Origin: Nonomuraea thailandensis
Lineage (GTDB): Bacteria; Actinomycetota; Actinomycetes; Streptosporangiales; Streptosporangiaceae
DNA length: 64,000 nucleotides
Direction: 5' to 3'
Assembly: GCF_024172165.1 (NCBI RefSeq)
Contig: NZ_JAMZEB010000002.1
Span: 1,364,001 to 1,428,000, forward strand
Within the stretch, counting starts at the first letter, position 1, and each line of letters opens with the position of its first letter. Below, piece by piece: positions 42,998 to 50,590 of the stretch. The notes below the pieces were generated by a model. The model was not told the DNA's origin and made no database searches. It worked only from the letters and a program-made list of their open reading frames with translations. The position numbers were made by a program, and so were the translations under genes.

Positions 42998-44541
42998 CCG
43001 ACCGAGGTGGTCCGCAGGTACTGCAGCGAACCGCTGGCCATCGGCACGAAGCCGGTCACGTTCGCCGTCGTCGCGGTGTAGGTGTAACCCGAGAACAGCC
43101 AGATCCAGGCGGCGTTGGCCTCCAGGTGCTCGCCGACCTTGTCGTAGATCGCCTTGCGCCCGGCCTGGTCGGTCGTGGCCTTGCCCTGCGCGAACAGCTC
43201 GTCCAGCTCGGGGGAGCTGTAGCCGGCGACCTTGTTCAGGTTGCCCTCGCTGGTGAAGTAGCGGCCGTAGGAGCCGTCGGGGTCGGGCCGCCCGCCGTTG
43301 AGCGCGACGGCCGCCTCGAAGTCGGCCGCCACCCAGCGGTCCACGAACGCGCCCGACTCCAGCACCTCCAGCTCCAGGTTGATCTTCGCCTCGGCGAGCT
43401 GGGCCTTGAGGTTCTGGGCCTCGTTGACGGAGGTGGCGTACTCGCCCTGGGACACGATCGCCTTGACCGTCACGCCACCGGTCTTGCCGGCCTTGCCGAG
43501 ATACTCGGCGGCCTTGGCCAGGTCGCGGTTCGGGCAGGGGCGCTTGTTCGGGTCGGACTTGAACGCCGGGGCGGTGATCGGCCCGGTCACCTCGCCCTCG
43601 CCGAGCGCGGCGGTGTCGAGCACCTGCTTGCGGTCGATCGCGCACTGCATCGCCAGGCGCACGTTGACGTCCTTGAGCTCGCCGCGCTGCGCGTTGAGCT
43701 GGAGCACGTGGTAGTTGAGCTGCGGTGTCTTGGCCACGGTGATCGTGCCGCCGCCCTCGGCGGTCTGCGCGACCAGCGGGTCGTTGAAGACCGCGAGCTG
43801 CACGTTGCCCGACTGCATGGCCGAGACGATGGACGACTCGTCGGGGATCACCCGGAACTCGACCGTGCCGGCCTTGGCCTTCTCCGCGCCCCAGTACTTG
43901 TCGTTCCTGGTGAGCGTGATCGACTGGCTGGCCACGCGCTTGCCCAGCGTGAACGGTCCCGTGCCGTTGGGCGTGGCGTTCAGCTTCTCCTCGGTGTCGT
44001 CGGAGGAGAGCATGGCCATGTTGACCGTGGCGAGGTTGGCGGGCAGGGCGGCGTCGGGGCCGGTCAGCTCCAGCACCACCGTGCTCGCGTCGGGGGCCTC
44101 GACGGACTTCACCGACGCCAGCGACGCCCGGGCGACGGCCGCCGTCTTCTCGTCCATGATCTTGTCGAGGGAGGACTTGACGTCCTTGGAGTCGAACGCG
44201 CTGCCGTCGGCGAACGTGACGCCCTGCCGCAGCTTGAGCGTCAGCTTCTTGCCGTCCTGCGAGGGCTCCCAGGACTCGGCGAGGCCGGGGACCACGTTCA
44301 GGTCCTTGTCGAACTCGGTGAGCGTGCCGTACAGGTTCTGCAGCACGTTGACGGCCGTGAACTGGGTGGCCTTCCAGGGGAAGAGCGTGTCGGGGTCGGA
44401 GGTCACCCCGACCACGAGCGTGCCGCCGCCCTGACCGGCCGGGGCGCTGCTGGTGGCCGGCCCGGAGGAGGACGAACAGGCGGTGAGGGCGAGGGACAAC
44501 GCGGCGGCGAGGCCGGCCGCGGAGAAGGCGCCACGGGGCAT
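42994..44541 (-). CDS. Family 5 (peptide-type) solute-binding lipoprotein
   Basis: A 515-residue extracellular binding protein. Signal peptide with lipobox ALTAC (Cys about 22), a Ser-rich linker, then the SBP_bac_5 domain with VVPGLAESWEPSQDGKKLTLKL, NGTGPFTLGK and the C-terminal LDELFAQGKATTDQAGRKAIYD. It is the first gene of the muropeptide operon. Family 5 proteins bind peptides, murein peptides (MppA), nickel and some sugars; the context points to muropeptides. Confidence 0.93.
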   Translation of the reverse strand: MPRGAFSAAGLAAALSLALTACSSSSGPATSSAPAGQGGGTLVVGVTSDPDTLFPWKATQFTAVNVLQNLYGTLTEFDKDLNVVPGLAESWEPSQDGKKLTLKLRQGVTFADGSAFDSKDVKSSLDKIMDEKTAAVARASLASVKSVEAPDASTVVLELTGPDAALPANLATVNMAMLSSDDTEEKLNATPNGTGPFTLGKRVASQSITLTRNDKYWGAEKAKAGTVEFRVIPDESSIVSAMQSGNVQLAVFNDPLVAQTAEGGGTITVAKTPQLNYHVLQLNAQRGELKDVNVRLAMQCAIDRKQVLDTAALGEGEVTGPITAPAFKSDPNKRPCPNRDLAKAAEYLGKAGKTGGVTVKAIVSQGEYATSVNEAQNLKAQLAEAKINLELEVLESGAFVDRWVAADFEAAVALNGGRPDPDGSYGRYFTSEGNLNKVAGYSSPELDELFAQGKATTDQAGRKAIYDKVGEHLEANAAWIWLFSGYTYTATTANVTGFVPMASGSLQYLRTTSVG

Positions 44542-44558
44542 GTGGTCTCCTTCGGGCA

Positions 44559-44600
44559 GTAGGTCATAAAATTACGCAGACCCTACCACCGGGGTATTTT
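44559..44600 (+). promoter_or_regulatory. Shared control region of the muropeptide operon and its regulator
   Basis: An AT-rich TAA-AA-TTA core at 44567-44574 lies between GTAGG 44559-44563 and CCTAC 44582-44586, all in the 74 bp between the divergent starts. For the regulator gene, TTACGC 44572-44577 and TATTTT 44595-44600 are 17 bp apart and may be its promoter, overlapping the palindrome. It is the likely operator. Confidence 0.5.
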
Positions 44601-44615
44601 CTTTCCAGCGACGGG

Positions 44616-45503
44616 GTGACGATGACCGAGGACGCCGAGACGCTGCTGATCCGCATCCGCGCGGCCATGCCCGCCCTGCGGCCGTCGGAGCGGCGCATCG
44701 CCGAGCTGTTCGTGGGCGACCCGGGCGCCGCCGCCAACCTGTCCATCGCCGAGCTGGCCGCCCGCTGCGAGACCTCGACGACCTCCGTGGTGCGCTTCTA
44801 CCAGCGCATGGGCTACGCCCACTACAAACACTTCCGCATCGACCTGACCAGGGCCGTGGCCAGGGAGGAGCTGGCCGCCGCCAGCCTGCCCGAGGTGTCG
44901 GGCGACATCGACAGGAACGACAGCCTGGAGGGCATCGTCTCCAAGGTCGCCATGAACGAGACGCTCTCCATCGCCGACACGGCCCGCATGCTGGACATGG
45001 AGGCGCTGGGCGAGGCGGTGGCACGGCTGCTGGCCGCCCGCCGGATCGACACCTTCGGGGTGGGGGCGAGCGCGCTGGTCGGGCTCGACCTGCAGCAGAA
45101 GCTGTCACGCATCGGCCGCACCGCGATCAACTGGCACGACTCCCACTCGGCCTGGACCTCGGCGGCCACGCTCGGCCCCGGCTGCGTGGCGGTGGCCGTC
45201 TCGCACAGCGGAGCCACCGTGGACACCGTCGAGTTCCTCGCCATCGCACGCAAGACCGGGGCCGCCACCGTGGCGATCACGAACTTCCGCGAGTCGCCGC
45301 TGGCCCGCGCGGCCGACGTGACGCTCACGACGGCCGCGCGGGAGACCAGCTTCCGCTCCGGCGCGCTCGGCAGCCGCATCGCCCAGCTCATGGTGGTGGA
45401 CTGCCTGTTCACCGGGGTCGCGCAGGCCTCCTACGACGCGTCGATGGAGGCGCTGCGCAACACGTACGCGGTGGTGCACGACCGGCGGGTCAAGCGCGCC
45501 TAG
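44616..45503 (+). CDS. MurR/RpiR-family transcriptional regulator
   Basis: A 295-residue regulator: N-terminal HTH_6 (about 10-80; LSIAELAARCETSTTSVVRF) and a C-terminal SIS domain (about 125-265; VSHSGATVDTVEFLAIARK). In E. coli MurR of this family senses MurNAc-6P and represses murQP. Divergent from the murQ-containing operon, it is the obvious regulator. Starts GTG 44616 and ATG 44622 are both possible; GGGG sits just upstream. Confidence 0.92.
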   Translation: MTMTEDAETLLIRIRAAMPALRPSERRIAELFVGDPGAAANLSIAELAARCETSTTSVVRFYQRMGYAHYKHFRIDLTRAVAREELAAASLPEVSGDIDRNDSLEGIVSKVAMNETLSIADTARMLDMEALGEAVARLLAARRIDTFGVGASALVGLDLQQKLSRIGRTAINWHDSHSAWTSAATLGPGCVAVAVSHSGATVDTVEFLAIARKTGAATVAITNFRESPLARAADVTLTTAARETSFRSGALGSRIAQLMVVDCLFTGVAQASYDASMEALRNTYAVVHDRRVKRA

Positions 45504-45544
45504 CCGTGCTCGACCAGCCGTGCTCGACCAGCCCTGCTCGACTA
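45503..45544. repeat. Three 14-bp direct repeats between two stops
   Basis: GCCGTGCTCGACCA occurs at 45503-45516 and 45517-45530, with a two-base variant at 45531-45544. The array begins in the last base of the regulator stop and ends in the stop codon of the convergent RTX-like gene. Confidence 0.85.
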
Positions 45545-46420
45545 ACTGGGGCCCTGGACCGTCTCGCAGTCCACGCCCACCCGGTCGCGCGCCCCGGCGT
45601 CGATCAGGGCCACGTCGGTGCCCTCGCCGCAGAACGACAACTGGTCGCCGGTGTCGTCGCGCAGGTCGATCACGTCGTTGCCGCGGCCCGCGGTCAGCAG
45701 GTCACGGCCGTTGCCGCCGGTGAGCCGGTTGTTCAGGTCGTCGCCGGTGAGCGTGTCGCCGAAGGAGCCGCCGACGACGTTCTCGGTCTGGACGTTGTCC
45801 TCGTCCGCGGGGCGGGCACCGTCGGCCTCGCGCCCGTCGTTGTGACGGAAGTCCAGGCTGACCCGCACGCCGTTGGTCCCGGTGGGGCCGGTGGCCGGCA
45901 CGCCCTGGTAGTCGGCGGTGTCCTCGCCGAGACCGCCGAAGTACATGATCCGGCTGGTCGCCGCGCCCACGGTGCCCTTGGACTGGCTGGGGCGGAAGAC
46001 GTCGTTGCCGCCGTCGCCCTCGACGTAGCCCTGCAGCGGGACGAGCGTGGTGAACCTGTCGGCGCCCTCGCCCAGCCGGGCCAGGATGCGCGTGATGCCG
46101 ACGGAGCACCGCACGGTGGTGAGGTCGCCAGGGGCCGAGACGCAGCCGGCGCCGGGGGTGATGTTCACCGAGTCGCTGATCCGCAGCGCGTTGGTGCCCG
46201 ACTCCAGCGTGATCAGGACCTTGTTGGCGTCGGCCGAGCCGACGTAGTCGAGCTGCAGCAGGCCGCCGCTGACCACCCGCACCGAGGCGGACGAGGTGCC
46301 GGCCGCAGAACCGGCCACCGCGGTGGCGGCGTGGCCGGTGGCGGGCAGCGCGGCGAGCGCGCCGATGGCCAGGCCGCCGAGTAACGAAAGGTGCATGGCT
46401 CGACGCTTGAGCGTGTACAT
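45542..46420 (-). CDS. Secreted RTX-like calcium-binding protein
   Basis: A 292-residue exported protein. Signal peptide about 1-31 (GHA-AT). A beta-rich middle follows, then hemolysin-type nonapeptides in SFGDTLTGDDLNNRLTGGN and GRDLLTAGRGNDVIDL, which bind Ca2+ as beta rolls. Similar GEGADRF and GDGGNDVF motifs lie further upstream in the protein. Two Cys pairs (around 93-103 and 261-282) may be disulfides. It has no catalytic domain. Function unknown; convergent with the MurR-type gene. Confidence 0.82.
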   Translation of the reverse strand: MYTLKRRAMHLSLLGGLAIGALAALPATGHAATAVAGSAAGTSSASVRVVSGGLLQLDYVGSADANKVLITLESGTNALRISDSVNITPGAGCVSAPGDLTTVRCSVGITRILARLGEGADRFTTLVPLQGYVEGDGGNDVFRPSQSKGTVGAATSRIMYFGGLGEDTADYQGVPATGPTGTNGVRVSLDFRHNDGREADGARPADEDNVQTENVVGGSFGDTLTGDDLNNRLTGGNGRDLLTAGRGNDVIDLRDDTGDQLSFCGEGTDVALIDAGARDRVGVDCETVQGPS

Positions 46421-46580
46421 GACTCCTCCTCATGGAGTGCTTGAAGCTTTGACTGCTCCATGGTGGGCCGGAACAATGTTCTGCTCTGCGTCTTTGTGCA
46501 CGGATGTTCTGTCTTCCTCGCAACATCTTCACAGGCCGGATTCACCTGCGGTTCACTGGGCGGCTCTACCTTGTAGCCCC

Positions 46581-47474
46581 ATGAACTGGAGGTACCGGGC
46601 CAACGCCACTCTTGAGGGCCTGACGGGATACACGCTGTCGCGCAAGCTGCGGAAGGAGCCGCCCAAACCGCCGCCACCGCCCAAGGTTCCGCTGGAGTTG
46701 CAGCGGCTGCCGGAGGACAGGGTGCGCCCGCCCGTCGATCCCTCGCACGACCGGCTGCTGCGTGAGCCGGCCTTCCTGCTGTCGTCCGTGCGGTCCGGCT
46801 CCACGCTGCTGCGCGTCATGCTCAACAGCCATTCCCGGATCCACTCGCCGATCGAGACGCACTTCAGGCGGGTGACGGTGGGCCTGGGCACCGACCCCGT
46901 ACGCCAGGCCATGGAGCTGCTCGGCCACACCCACAGCGACATCGAGCACCTGGTGTGGGACCGGCTGCTGCACCGCGAGCTGACCCGCAGCGGCAAGACG
47001 GTCATGTGCGAGAAGACGCCCAGCAACGTCTTCGTCTGGCGGCGCATCGCCACCTGCTGGCCGGACGCGCGCTTCATCTTCCTGCTGCGCCACCCGATGT
47101 CGATCGTGCAGTCCTGGCACGAGGCCGACCCGGTCAAGCGGCCCATGAGCGAGGCCGTGCCGCGCACGCTCAACTACATGAAGTACCTGGAGGAGGCCCG
47201 TACCCAGCTGGAGGGCCTGACCGTGCGCTACGAGGAGCTGACCGCCGACCCCGAGGGCCAGCTCCGCCGCATCTGCCTGTTCCTGGGCGTGGAGTTCGAG
47301 CCCGTCATGCTGGAGTACGGCAAGAAGGACCACGGCGGCTTCGTCAAGGGCATCGGCGACTGGCGTGACAAGATCCGTACCGGCACCGTCGTGGCCGGCA
47401 GGCCGCTGCCGACGCCCGAGGAGATCCCCGCTGAGCTGCACGACATCTGCCGGACGTGGGAGTATCTCGCCTGA
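46581..47474 (+). CDS. PAPS-dependent sulfotransferase
   Basis: A 297-residue cytoplasmic sulfotransferase. The 5'-phosphosulfate loop is SSVRSGSTLLRVMLNSH (about 73-89) and the 3'-phosphate-binding strand is FIFLLRHPMSIVQSWHE. ATG 46581 is chosen because MNWRYRANATLEG is followed by a basic, Pro-rich segment of normal length; upstream codons run through the divergent gene's control region. It is 79 bp upstream of a sulfatase gene on the same strand. The acceptor is unknown. Confidence 0.87.
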   Translation: MNWRYRANATLEGLTGYTLSRKLRKEPPKPPPPPKVPLELQRLPEDRVRPPVDPSHDRLLREPAFLLSSVRSGSTLLRVMLNSHSRIHSPIETHFRRVTVGLGTDPVRQAMELLGHTHSDIEHLVWDRLLHRELTRSGKTVMCEKTPSNVFVWRRIATCWPDARFIFLLRHPMSIVQSWHEADPVKRPMSEAVPRTLNYMKYLEEARTQLEGLTVRYEELTADPEGQLRRICLFLGVEFEPVMLEYGKKDHGGFVKGIGDWRDKIRTGTVVAGRPLPTPEEIPAELHDICRTWEYLA

Positions 47475-47553
47475 TGGGTATCGCGTCGCATCGGTTGCGA
47501 CTCTGTGACAGAGTTCGCCTCCGATTTGCCCGCCATTCGCCCAAGGCTCCGAT

Positions 47554-49206
47554 ATGTTGCCCTTCGTGATCAACGGGCCTTCGCGCCGAGCCTTACTCGC
47601 CGGTACCTTCGCCGGCCTCGCCCTGCCCGCGGTGACTGCCGCGGGCGCCGAGGCCACCGCACGTCGTGGCAGCCTGCCCAGGCGGCCGAACATCCTGCTC
47701 ATCCTGGCCGACGACCTCGGCTGGGGAGAGATAGGCAGCAACGGGCAGCGCCTGATCCACACTCCGAACCTGGACCGGCTGGCGGCCGAGGGCGTGCAGT
47801 TCAAGGCCGCGTACGCGGGGGCGCCGCTCTGCGCGCCGTCACGCTGCTCGCTGCTCACCGGCCTGCACGCCGGCCACAGCACCGTGCGGGAGAACCCGGA
47901 GGGCGGGCCGCAGCACTCGCTCACCGACGCGGACCTCACCTTCGCCGAGGTGCTGCAGCTGTCCGGCTACCGCACCGCCTGCATCGGCAAGTGGGGCTTC
48001 GGCCCCGAGCAGCCCGACCAGGCCTCGCATCCGAACATGCGCGGCTTCGACGAGTTCTTCGGCTACATCGGCCACAAGCACGCGCACCAGTACTTCCCCA
48101 AGTACCTGTGGCACAACGGGCAGAAGGTGCAGCTCGACGGCAGCAAGTACGCGCCGCACCTGTTCAGGCAGCGGGCCGTCGACTTCATCGGCGCCGGCGG
48201 CGACCAGCCGTTCCTGCTCTACTTCGCCAGCACGCTGCCGCACTCGCCGAGCGTCGTTCCCGGCGACGCCGGCGAGTACGAGGACAAGCCGTGGAGCGGT
48301 CCGAACCGCCGCCACGCGGCCCAGGTGGCCAGGCTCGACACCGACGTCGCCGCGCTGATCCGGGCCCTGCGCGACGCGGGCCTGGCCAAGGACACCCTCG
48401 TGCTGTTCACCAGCGACAACGGGCCGCACAGGGAGAAGGGCGTCACGCCCTGGCTCTTCGACTCCAACGGCCCCTACCGGGCCGACAAGCGCGACGTGTA
48501 CGAGGGCGGCATCCGCGTGCCGCTGATCGCCTGGTCGCCGGGGCTGAGCCCGCGGGTGGAGCGGCAGCCCGTGGCGTCCTGGGACATCCTGCCGACGCTG
48601 GCCGACCTGGCGGACACGCCCGTCCCCGCCAACCTCGACGGCCTGTCCTTCCGCGGCCTGCTCACCGGCGAGGGCGCGCCCAGGCACACCCACCTCGTCT
48701 GGAACCGGCCGCGCAAGGCCCAGGCCATCCGCCGGGGCCGGTGGAAGCTGGTCAGGTTCGACCCGAACATCGCCGCCGCCGGGCCCGAGGGCCGCGTCGA
48801 GCTGTACGACCTGACCAAGGACCCGGGGGAGAGGCGCGACGTCGCCGCCGCCAGGCCCCAGATCACCCAGGAGCTGATGGAGCTGCTCGACGGCTCGATC
48901 GGGGAGGACCCGCGCCTGCCGTACGGGCTGCGCACCGAGCTCACCGGCGGGCAGGTCGTGGTCACCCTGCACAACGGCTCCGCCGTGCCCTGGACCCAGG
49001 TCGAGCTGGGCCTCGACGGCAGACGCAGGGCGCGGGCGCACACGGTCGCCCGCGTGGACCCCGGGATGGCCATCTCGGTCGGCTTCCCCGCGCCGTCCGC
49101 CGGGCGGATCACGGCACGGGCCGGCTTCCGGTCGGGCGGCCGATCGCACGTCTTCCGCCGGGTCCACCGGGGCGTGGAGACGCCGATCACGCTGACCGGC
49201 CAGTGA
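47554..49206 (+). CDS. Exported sulfatase (Tat-type signal)
   Basis: A 550-residue arylsulfatase-family enzyme. A twin-arginine motif SRRALLAG at about 10-17 starts the signal. The catalytic domain has metal ligands in ILADDLGWGE, the formylglycine motif with C93 in LCAPSRCSLLTG, and KWGFGPEQ and FTSDNGPHREKG. C93 must be oxidised by a formylglycine-generating enzyme encoded elsewhere. A small beta domain ends the protein. An internal GTG 47566 is an alternative start. Substrate unknown; the adjacent gene encodes a sulfotransferase. Confidence 0.92.
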   Translation: MLPFVINGPSRRALLAGTFAGLALPAVTAAGAEATARRGSLPRRPNILLILADDLGWGEIGSNGQRLIHTPNLDRLAAEGVQFKAAYAGAPLCAPSRCSLLTGLHAGHSTVRENPEGGPQHSLTDADLTFAEVLQLSGYRTACIGKWGFGPEQPDQASHPNMRGFDEFFGYIGHKHAHQYFPKYLWHNGQKVQLDGSKYAPHLFRQRAVDFIGAGGDQPFLLYFASTLPHSPSVVPGDAGEYEDKPWSGPNRRHAAQVARLDTDVAALIRALRDAGLAKDTLVLFTSDNGPHREKGVTPWLFDSNGPYRADKRDVYEGGIRVPLIAWSPGLSPRVERQPVASWDILPTLADLADTPVPANLDGLSFRGLLTGEGAPRHTHLVWNRPRKAQAIRRGRWKLVRFDPNIAAAGPEGRVELYDLTKDPGERRDVAAARPQITQELMELLDGSIGEDPRLPYGLRTELTGGQVVVTLHNGSAVPWTQVELGLDGRRRARAHTVARVDPGMAISVGFPAPSAGRITARAGFRSGGRSHVFRRVHRGVETPITLTGQ

Positions 49207-49389
49207 GCGCCTGACCTCACCCCGCCCGGCGGCTCGCGCGGCCGGGAGGGGCGCCTGCTCTCCCGCCCCCTCTTCCCCGCAGGGAACCGTCACCACGACG
49301 GCACCTCACTCTAGTGACAAAGAGTGATGACATCGCTACTGAAAGTTGACACTCTGATGGCGATGACATTCCTGCGAGGAGAGGAACCC

Positions 49390-49908
49390 ATGAATCTGGT
49401 CACCCGTGCGGAGTGGCACGCCAAGAAGCCGACCAGCGACTACGTCCGGCTGTCGTCCACCGAGGGCATCAAGATCCACTACACGGGCGGGAAGGTGCCC
49501 GCCGACCTCGCCGACTCCGGCAACCACGACCGCTGCGTCGACCTGGTCCAGGACATCCAGCGCATGCACATGTCCGGGGGCCGCGGCGAGAAGTACATCG
49601 ACCTGGGCTACAACATGGTGTGCTGCCCTCACCGGCGCACGTTCATGGGCCGCGGCCCCCACGCCCTGCCGGCCGCCAACGGCGCGGGCCTCAACTCCGG
49701 CCACTACGCGGTGCTCGCCCTGGTCGGCAGCTCGGGGCTGACGGAGCCGAACGACGACCTGCTCAACGCCCTGGTCGACGCCATCGAATACCTCCGCGAG
49801 CACGGCGACGCGGGCCGCGAGGTCAAGGGCCACCGCGACGGCTACGACACCTCCTGCCCCGGCGACCCTCTCTACCGCTGGCTCCGCGACGGCGCCGGAC
49901 GCCCCTGA
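49390..49908 (+). CDS. Peptidoglycan recognition/amidase_2 family protein
   Basis: A 172-residue N-acetylmuramoyl-L-alanine amidase-like protein that would cut between MurNAc and L-Ala. Zinc ligands fit His in KIHYTGG, His in VKGHRDGYDTSCPG and the following Cys, with Tyr in DLGYNMV, matching T7 lysozyme/PGRP. It has no signal peptide, so it may act in the cytoplasm or be released by lysis. The RBS GAGGAGAGGA is well placed. A TTGACA at 49346-49351 may be its -35, without a convincing -10. Confidence 0.88.
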   Translation: MNLVTRAEWHAKKPTSDYVRLSSTEGIKIHYTGGKVPADLADSGNHDRCVDLVQDIQRMHMSGGRGEKYIDLGYNMVCCPHRRTFMGRGPHALPAANGAGLNSGHYAVLALVGSSGLTEPNDDLLNALVDAIEYLREHGDAGREVKGHRDGYDTSCPGDPLYRWLRDGAGRP

Positions 49909-49915
49909 CCCCTGC

Positions 49916-50452
49916 TCAGGGCAGGCAGCCGACGTGCGCCAGGGCCTGCTTCAGCAGCACGCCCTGCCCACCGGCCATCTCCTCCTGCACCATCGGCGAG
50001 GCCGCCTCCTCCGGTGTGAACCACACCAGGTCGAGCGCGTCCTGCCGGGGCCGGCAGTCACCCGCGACGGGCACGATGTAGGCCAGCGAGACGGCATGCT
50101 GGCGCGGGTCGTGGTAGGGCGTGACGCCGGGCGTGGGAAAGTACTCGGCGACGGTGAACGGCTGCGGCGAGACGGGGATGCGGGGCAGCGCCACAGGCCC
50201 GAGGTCCTTCTCCAGGTGCCGCATCAGCGCGTCGCGGATCCGCTCGTGGTGGAGCACCCGCCCCGAGACCAGCGCCCGGCTGACCGTGCCGTCCGGCAAC
50301 ATGCGAAGCAACAGGCCGACGCGGGTGACCACGCCGGTGTCGTCGACGCGCACCGGCACGGCGTCGATGTAGAGGATCGGCATGCGGCCCCGCACCGATT
50401 CCAGTTCTTCCGGTGCGAGCCAAGCAGGCGTGGTTTCGGTCTTTTCGGTCAT
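49916..50452 (-). CDS. Nudix-like protein of the DUF4916 family
   Basis: A 178-residue protein matching the actinobacterial DUF4916 group: PAWLAPEELESVRGRMPILY at the start, then RALVSGRVLHHERIRDAL, FTVAEYFPTPGVTPYHDPR and HAVSLAYIVPVAGDCRPRQD. The canonical Nudix box G-x5-E-x7-REUxEExGU is not clearly present. It begins 24 bp after the stop of the 37-residue membrane peptide and may be the last gene of the formate dehydrogenase transcript. Confidence 0.85.
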   Translation of the reverse strand: MTEKTETTPAWLAPEELESVRGRMPILYIDAVPVRVDDTGVVTRVGLLLRMLPDGTVSRALVSGRVLHHERIRDALMRHLEKDLGPVALPRIPVSPQPFTVAEYFPTPGVTPYHDPRQHAVSLAYIVPVAGDCRPRQDALDLVWFTPEEAASPMVQEEMAGGQGVLLKQALAHVGCLP

Positions 50453-50476
50453 CTGCTGATCGTACGGCGCGGGAGG

Positions 50477-50590
50477 TCAGCGGTGTGCCAGAGACCGGCC
50501 AGGAGGCGTGCGCCCGGCCACCCAGGACGCCGTGCAGATGAACAGCACGATGCCGACGAACGGCAGATACTCCGCGATCTTGCGCTTCAT
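50477..50590 (-). CDS. 37-residue single-span membrane peptide
   Basis: A very short gene beginning MKRKIAEYLPFVGIVLFIC: a basic N-terminus, one hydrophobic helix (about 9-25) and a basic tail ending RSLAHR. Its ATG overlaps the nrfD stop as ATGA, the same coupling used elsewhere in this operon, which supports it as real. It may be an accessory subunit of the membrane formate dehydrogenase, analogous to other tiny respiratory-complex peptides (inference). Confidence 0.68.
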   Translation of the reverse strand: MKRKIAEYLPFVGIVLFICTASWVAGRTPPGRSLAHR

